The notes below the pieces were generated by a model, which did not search any database, was not told the origin of the DNA, and saw only the letters and a list, made by a program, of their open reading frames with translations. Position numbers and translations under genes: made by a program. Below, piece by piece: positions 6,937-10,736 of a DNA stretch of 10,736 bases; the first letter of the stretch is position 1; each line of letters starts with the position of its first letter. The stretch is from CAYWNK01 sp047639615. GTDB taxonomy: Bacteria; Planctomycetota; UBA1135; GCA-002686595. The stretch lies in the NCBI GenBank assembly GCA_047639615.1, contig JBLIOL010000194.1, positions 1 to 10,736 on the forward strand. Reading direction: 5' to 3'.

Positions 6937-6955
6937 TGCCCGACGTTGTCGGGCA
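6937..6955. other. Perfect 8-bp hairpin
   Basis: TGCCCGAC at 6937-6944, a GTT loop, then GTCGGGCA at 6948-6955 form an uninterrupted stem. No T-run follows on either strand. It lies inside both of the doubtful overlapping frames of this spacer. Its role is unknown. Confidence 0.4.
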
Positions 6956-7185
6956 CCTGATCTTCCAGGCCCAGATGATGCACCTGATCGCCGTTTTCGA
7001 CGCGCCTCGTGAACTCCGAACTTACGTCCCCTAGGGGATGCCAGCCATCTGAAATGGAGTCAAGGCACTCCACCGACCAAGGCTGCTCGCCTACTCGGAG
7101 GGTTGGGGAGTCCGCGTGCCCGGCCGTAAATTCTGTCGGTTGCGCACGTCCCATTCCTTGCCGGATTTTCCCGCCTCTTGAGTAC

Positions 7186-7201
7186 CGGACCGCTTGGTCC
7201 G
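7186..7201. terminator. Candidate hairpin downstream of the YeiH-like gene
   Basis: CGGACC and GGTCCG form a perfect 6-bp stem around a 4-base loop, 44 bases past the stop of the minus-strand transporter gene. A smaller stem (GCGGC/GCCGC, 7209-7221) lies nearer the stop. Neither is followed by a T-run, so this is weak support for termination. Confidence 0.25.
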
Positions 7202-7244
7202 ACCGTGCGCGGCTCGGCCGCATTGGTGTTCGGAGCGCGGGCCG

Positions 7245-8189
7245 CTAGCGGCAGAGCACTAGGGCCACGGAGGTCAAGAGACCCCAGAGCAGGATGCCGT
7301 GTGCGAGGGGGCGCCAGCCGAGTGCGGCCAGGCTCTTGCGTGACATGCCCAGGCCCATGGCCAGCAGCGCGAGTCGCAGGCAGACCTTGCCGGCGGAGGC
7401 GATCTCCATGCCGACGGGGCGCAGGGCGGGGAAGAGTTGCACGGCGGCGGAGGCGAGTAGGAAAGCGACCAGGAAACCGGGGATGTGGACGCGCTTCTTG
7501 GGGCCGGTCACGTCCTCGCCCTCTTGCTTGAGGAAGGAGAGGCCGAAGGCAACGGGTAGGATCCAGAGCGCGCGGGCGAGCTTGGTGACCGTGGCAATCT
7601 GCAGCGAGTCGGCGCCCCACTCGGCGGCGGCGGAGACCACGGAGCTGGTGTCGTGGATGGCTAGGGCGCACAGGCGGCCGTAGGCGGCGGGGTCCAGGTC
7701 CAGGGCGTGGCCGAGGATGGGGAAGAGGATCAAGGCTGCGGCGTTGAGCACGAAGATCACGGCCATGGCCATGCTTACATCCTCGCCCTTGGCGCGTAGG
7801 GCGGGGGCGGCGGCGGCGATGGCGCTGCCTCCGCAGATGGCGGTGCCGGTGCCGATGAGGAGCATCAGGTTGCGGGGCAGGCGTAGCCAGCGGCCGATGA
7901 GCAGGGTGCCCAGGGCGGCGGCGCCCAGGGTGATCGCGGCGGTGGCTAGGCCCTCGCTGCCGACGCTCAGGACTTCGCCGAACTGGCTGCCGGCGCCCAG
8001 GAAGATGACTCCGAGCTTGAGCAGTTGGCTGCCGGCCTGCTGGCCCCCTGACCAGGGGCCGAGCCAGGCGGCGACCAGGGCTCCGAGCCCTAGGCCAATT
8101 ACGCCGGGTAGCTGCAAGGCCACGCAGACGAGCGCCAGCAGGGGCAGCATGATGCGGGCGAGGCGGGGGCTATCCATGGGTGGAATCAT
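7245..8189 (-). CDS. YeiH/UPF0324 family inner-membrane transporter
   Basis: Polytopic inner-membrane protein of 314 residues with roughly nine to ten hydrophobic helices, the usual size and topology for UPF0324. The family signature GTGTAICGGSAIAA is at 113-126 and the second conserved motif IHDTSSVVSAAAEWG at 178-192. A soluble KQEGEDVTGPKKRVH loop separates the last helices. The family is named as a putative sulfate exporter from genome context (PSE domain); transport of sulfonates or sulfite has been discussed, so the substrate is not settled. ATG 8189 is preceded by GGAAGG at a four-base distance; ATG 8177 is a less supported alternative. It is transcribed away from the LysR gene at 8261, the same divergent arrangement as yeiH and its LysR regulator YeiE in enterobacteria, so control by that neighbour is likely. 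Confidence 0.93.
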   Translation of the reverse strand: MIPPMDSPRLARIMLPLLALVCVALQLPGVIGLGLGALVAAWLGPWSGGQQAGSQLLKLGVIFLGAGSQFGEVLSVGSEGLATAAITLGAAALGTLLIGRWLRLPRNLMLLIGTGTAICGGSAIAAAAPALRAKGEDVSMAMAVIFVLNAAALILFPILGHALDLDPAAYGRLCALAIHDTSSVVSAAAEWGADSLQIATVTKLARALWILPVAFGLSFLKQEGEDVTGPKKRVHIPGFLVAFLLASAAVQLFPALRPVGMEIASAGKVCLRLALLAMGLGMSRKSLAALGWRPLAHGILLWGLLTSVALVLCR

Positions 8190-8231
8190 CGGACCTTCCA
8201 GGCCTGAGGCATAGACGATATTTTCGATGGG

Positions 8232-8250
8232 CTATCAGGGAAACTGATAG
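8232..8250. promoter_or_regulatory. Perfect dyad, likely LysR operator
   Basis: CTATCAG (8232-8238), a 5-base spacer and CTGATAG (8244-8250) form a perfect interrupted palindrome. It lies in the 71-base gap between the divergent transporter and LysR genes and contains the T-N11-A core expected of LysR-type boxes. It ends 10 bases before the LysR ATG, so binding would block its transcription or translation (autoregulation) and could activate the transporter. Boxes for -35/-10 are not clear. Confidence 0.65.
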
Positions 8251-8260
8251 GATGCTGCCC

Positions 8261-9160
8261 ATGGACACACGTCTCGATGCGAGTCTGCTGCCGACCTTTC
8301 TGGCGGTGCTGGATGCGGGCCGCATCTCGGCGGCGGCGCGGACGGTCAATCTCTCCCAGCCGGCGGTCACGGCACGTATTCGCAGGTTGGAGGATTCGGT
8401 GGGTACGGCGCTGCTCTTGCGCTCGGTGCATGGGGTCGAGCCCACGCCGGCGGGGGAGAAGCTGGCGGTCTATGCGCGCGACATCGTGCGCATGGTGGAG
8501 GAGGCGGAGCGTGCGGTGGGGGAAGGGCAGGAGGTGCGCGGGCGGTTGCGGCTGGCGGTGAGTACGACCATTGCGGCGCATGTGCTTCCGGTGGTGCTGG
8601 CGCGCTTCCGTGCTCGGCATCCGAGCTTGGAGCTGAGTCTGCAGGTGGGCAACACGGAAGAGGTCATCGAGGCCGTGCGCGGTGGGGGCTTTCCACTGGG
8701 GTTGGTGGAGGGGCATCGGCGCGCCTCCGGCGTGCGCTTGCAGCCCTGGCTCGACGACGAGTTGGTGCCGGTGGTCTCGCACTCCGCGCGCTTCACCTTG
8801 CGCCGGCCGGAGGACCTGGCGCGCGTGCCGATCCTCTGGCGCGAGCCGGGGTCGGGTACGCGGGCCGTTCTGCTGCGCGCCTTGCGCAAGGCAGGGGTGC
8901 GTACGCGGCCCGGTTCCTTGGATCTGGTGCTGGGCACGTCGGAGGCGATTGCCAATGCGGCCGCGGCGGGTTTGGGCCTCGGATTCCTATCACGCTGGTC
9001 CCTGGGGCCTTACCTGGACGCGGGACGCCTGCGGCCGGTCACTGCTCTGGGCCTCGATGTGCGCCGTACCTTCCACTGGGCCCTGCCCACGGGTGGCTTG
9101 AGCGCCAGCGAAGCGGCCTTCATGAACTTCGCCGATCGCAACCCGCCGCCCGCCCGGTGA
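8261..9160 (+). CDS. LysR-type transcriptional regulator
   Basis: DNA-binding regulator of 299 residues, the standard LysR length. The N-terminal winged helix-turn-helix covers about 8-66: the recognition segment is SQPAVTARIRRLE (32-44) after RISAAARTVNL, followed by the wing TPAGEKL. A linker helix (about 68-92) leads to the effector-binding domain from RGRLRLAVSTT at 94, with LGFLSRW near 250. The ATG at 8261 is chosen because TAGG lies nine bases upstream and it puts the HTH at the usual distance; the frame is open back to 8180, but that would overlap the transporter start. The domain organisation resembles CysB/YeiE/CbbR-type members. The divergent YeiH-family gene is the likely target, through the dyad at 8232-8250. 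Effector unknown; a small sulfur or organic anion is a guess. Confidence 0.93.
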   Translation: MDTRLDASLLPTFLAVLDAGRISAAARTVNLSQPAVTARIRRLEDSVGTALLLRSVHGVEPTPAGEKLAVYARDIVRMVEEAERAVGEGQEVRGRLRLAVSTTIAAHVLPVVLARFRARHPSLELSLQVGNTEEVIEAVRGGGFPLGLVEGHRRASGVRLQPWLDDELVPVVSHSARFTLRRPEDLARVPILWREPGSGTRAVLLRALRKAGVRTRPGSLDLVLGTSEAIANAAAAGLGLGFLSRWSLGPYLDAGRLRPVTALGLDVRRTFHWALPTGGLSASEAAFMNFADRNPPPAR

Positions 9161-9173
9161 GTACCATGCGGGC

Positions 9174-9632
9174 ATGATCGCTATCGACCAAATGCAGTCC
9201 ACCCGCGTCTTGCTCGCCGGCCTCGGCGACGGCTTCGGAAATTCCATCGACAAGATCCCGGCCGGCTTCGGTAATCACCCGCTCTGGAACTTGGGCCACT
9301 TGGTGGTGACGACCGGGCTCCTGGTCTATCGCCTATCGGGCCTCGACCTGGGCATGCCCGAGTCCATGGTGGAGGACTTCGGCAAGGGCTCCGACCCCAA
9401 GACCTGGACGGCTACCCATAGCTGGGCTGACATCAAGCAGCAACTCCTGGCCCAGCCTGCGCAGCTGCGCAAGGACTGGGACGAAGGCCTCTTCCAAGAG
9501 TTCAAGCGCTACGAGACCTCGATCGGCATCGTGCTCGAGAATGTCGAACAGGCAATCACCTACAACACCTTCCACGAAGGTACCCACTTGGGTTACGCCC
9601 TCGCCCAGCGCAAGGCGCTGGCCGGAGCGTAG
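9174..9632 (+). CDS. DinB/YfiT-like four-helix protein
   Basis: Small soluble protein of 152 residues, the usual length of the DinB_2 superfamily. The three metal-ligand histidines sit at the expected places: H42 in NHPLWNLGHLV (helix 2), and H134 and H138 in the terminal HEGTHLGYALAQRK helix. Members bind a divalent metal (Ni or Zn); some are bacillithiol- or mycothiol-dependent transferases, many are uncharacterised. This one fits the group whose conserved N..W..GH motif precedes the metal site. It begins 13 bases after the LysR stop and could be co-transcribed. No Shine-Dalgarno is obvious. A role in thiol-dependent detoxification is possible but inferred from the superfamily only. Confidence 0.85.
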   Translation: MIAIDQMQSTRVLLAGLGDGFGNSIDKIPAGFGNHPLWNLGHLVVTTGLLVYRLSGLDLGMPESMVEDFGKGSDPKTWTATHSWADIKQQLLAQPAQLRKDWDEGLFQEFKRYETSIGIVLENVEQAITYNTFHEGTHLGYALAQRKALAGA

Positions 9633-9636
9633 GCAG

Positions 9637-10736
9637 CTAAGCGCCGAGGCGGCGCAGGGCGATGTCGAGGGGCAGGAGGCAGACGGCGATGATCAGCCAC
9701 CACCACCAGGTCTCCTTCGGGGTGCGCGCGGGGTCGCCGTCGAAGTGCCAGATGGCTTCGGCGTCGGGCTGGTAAGTGCCGCCCGTGCGTTCTGCCACGA
9801 GCTCAAGTAGCTCCTTGTTGGGCAGGGGGGTGCGGAACTCGGGGCTGTAGGACTCCGTCACTCCGAGGGCCTGCACGTGCAGCAGCTCGCCGTCCTGCTT
9901 GAGCACCGTGAGCAGCCGGTAGAACTCGCCGTACTCTTCGATGGGGAAGGAGGCGCGGAAGAGGCCCGGTGCTAGGTGCTCGAAGTCGAGCTGCTCGTCG
10001 GTGCCCTCCTCGCCCAGGATCGAAATCTCGGGTGTGATGTCGTCGCGGTAGGCGCCGAGGCGATCGCGGATGTCGATGGTGACGTTGGCGATGCCCTCTT
10101 CGATGTCCACGCGGGTGCGCGGACGCAGCTCGCGGTGGGAACCGGTGGACATGACCGAGCGCACGAGCTGGCCCCAGAATTTGGGGTAGCCCTCCCAGCC
10201 GATCCAGTCGCCGGCCCAGCGCGCTTTGGCGTCGGAGGTAAAGGCGACGCTGCGGCCGAGGCCATAGTTCCAGGAGGCGAGCACGGGGTCGCCGTAGTCG
10301 GAGGCCAGGGAGACCGTGGCGCGTTCTTTGGGCTGCGTCGCTACGTAGCCCAGTAGGAAGGGCAGGCTGTCGGGGTCGATGCCCTTGAGGATGTCGTGGG
10401 TTGCGATCTGGGTGGGGACGAAGGGCTCCTCCACGAGCATGGCCTTGGAGGCGCGCATGGTCTCGCGGGTGAAGATCTGCGGGATGCTGGCGAAATCGTT
10501 GGTGAAGTAGGCCTCGCCGCCGCCCCAGCTCGCGATGTCGCCAAGCAGTTGCTGGTCCGCGCCCTCGCCGATGCCCACGGTGGAGACCGTGATGGCGTCG
10601 GCGGCGATGTGACCGAGCAAGGTGTCGTAGCCACTGCCCTGAGTTTGGCCGTCCGAGAGCAGGATCATGTGCTTGATCTTGGCGTCCTCGTCGAGCAGCG
10701 CTTGGTAGGCCTCGTACAAGGCCGGGTAAATGTTCG
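9637..10736 (-). CDS. VWA-domain membrane protein, 5' end beyond the window
   Basis: The frame runs off the end of the window, and the codons before 10719 continue sensibly (NIYPALYEAY), so the TTG there is not the start. The visible 366 residues begin in the last half of a von Willebrand A domain (HMILLSDGQTQG, then AITVSTVGIGEGAD); the DxSxS part of the metal site lies outside. A second region has PFLLGYVATQPKERATVSLA and SWNYGLGRSVAFTSDAKARW, hallmarks of the large VWA/glutamine-amidotransferase-like membrane proteins common in Planctomycetota. A beta-rich segment follows, and the C-terminus has one transmembrane helix, WWWWLIIAVCLLPLDIALRRL without its last residue. Exact role unknown; relatives occur with MoxR-AAA and DUF58 genes. 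Its stop lies four bases from the stop of the convergent DinB-like gene. Confidence 0.87.
   Translation of the reverse strand, partial: NIYPALYEAYQALLDEDAKIKHMILLSDGQTQGSGYDTLLGHIAADAITVSTVGIGEGADQQLLGDIASWGGGEAYFTNDFASIPQIFTRETMRASKAMLVEEPFVPTQIATHDILKGIDPDSLPFLLGYVATQPKERATVSLASDYGDPVLASWNYGLGRSVAFTSDAKARWAGDWIGWEGYPKFWGQLVRSVMSTGSHRELRPRTRVDIEEGIANVTIDIRDRLGAYRDDITPEISILGEEGTDEQLDFEHLAPGLFRASFPIEEYGEFYRLLTVLKQDGELLHVQALGVTESYSPEFRTPLPNKELLELVAERTGGTYQPDAEAIWHFDGDPARTPKETWWWWLIIAVCLLPLDIALRRLGA

Larger units (their letters stand above)
6765..7244. other. 480-base spacer with doubtful short frames and hairpins
   Basis: This lies between the peroxiredoxin start and the transporter stop. A minus-strand frame of 125 codons (7223-6846) has a natural-looking second half (VECLDSISDGWHPLGDVSS, then RRVENGDQVHHLGLEDQV) but an unlikely first half. 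On the plus strand a 39-codon frame (TTG 6915 to TAG 7034) has strong G/C third positions and reads VVGHLIFQAQMMHLIAVFD and then PRELRTYVP, with a stop just before it. They overlap, so at most one is genuine; either may be a gene scrap. I recognise no family. Also present: a perfect hairpin at 6937-6955, the 12-bp palindrome TCCCCTAGGGGA (7027-7038) and a stem at 7186-7201. The peroxiredoxin promoter should lie near 6765-6845, but no clear boxes are seen. Confidence 0.4.

Noticed and set aside
4295..7257. Identical 14-mer gctagcggcagagc at 4295-4308 and 7244-7257
   Set aside because: No flanking similarity; one copy is largely the coding end of the transporter. A match of this length is expected about once by chance in a GC-rich window of this size.
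1..10736. CRISPR arrays, tRNA and rRNA genes, insertion-sequence transposases
   Set aside because: No regularly spaced repeats, no cloverleaf or rRNA signature and no transposase motif was found on reading either strand.

Overview
The window is GC-rich bacterial chromosomal DNA carrying mostly single-copy housekeeping, surface and stress genes, with no phage, plasmid, CRISPR or RNA genes that I can see. The protein types suggest a planctomycete-like organism: a large exported M23 protein with a beta-propeller-like front, a VWA membrane protein with the GLGR..FTSD..RW signature, a carboxypeptidase-regulatory-type domain, and few Shine-Dalgarno sites. This lineage is inferred from family flavour only; Myxococcota or Acidobacteriota cannot be excluded.

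Layout. 1-248: no gene; an imperfect 166-bp palindromic repeat (41-206). 249-4284, plus strand: two GT2 glycosyltransferases joined by a 4-base overlap, an exported LytM/M23 zinc endopeptidase homologue, and cytidine deaminase 14 bases behind it. 4285-4342: a hairpin between convergent genes. 4343-7244 is a looser, less GC-biased stretch, all minus strand. It holds a SAM-dependent methyltransferase with an unclear start, a gene-free spacer with a second copy of the palindromic repeat (5247-5413), a frameshifted and truncated gene remnant (5582-6093), an intact 1-Cys peroxiredoxin, and a 480-base spacer. 7245-8189 (minus) is a YeiH/UPF0324 transporter, divergent from a LysR regulator (8261-9160) with a perfect dyad between them. 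The LysR gene is followed by a DinB/YfiT-like protein (9174-9632). 9637 to the window end is a 5'-incomplete VWA membrane protein on the minus strand.

How the genes fit together. The two glycosyltransferases, and perhaps the methyltransferase, look like cell-surface glycan modification functions. The M23 protein acts outside the cytoplasm. The LysR/YeiH pair is a classic divergent regulator-target arrangement, with the dyad as the likely operator.

The most unusual feature is the pair of full-length homologous imperfect palindromes (166 and 167 bp). They align to each other with a one-base length difference, and each lies just upstream of a transferase gene.
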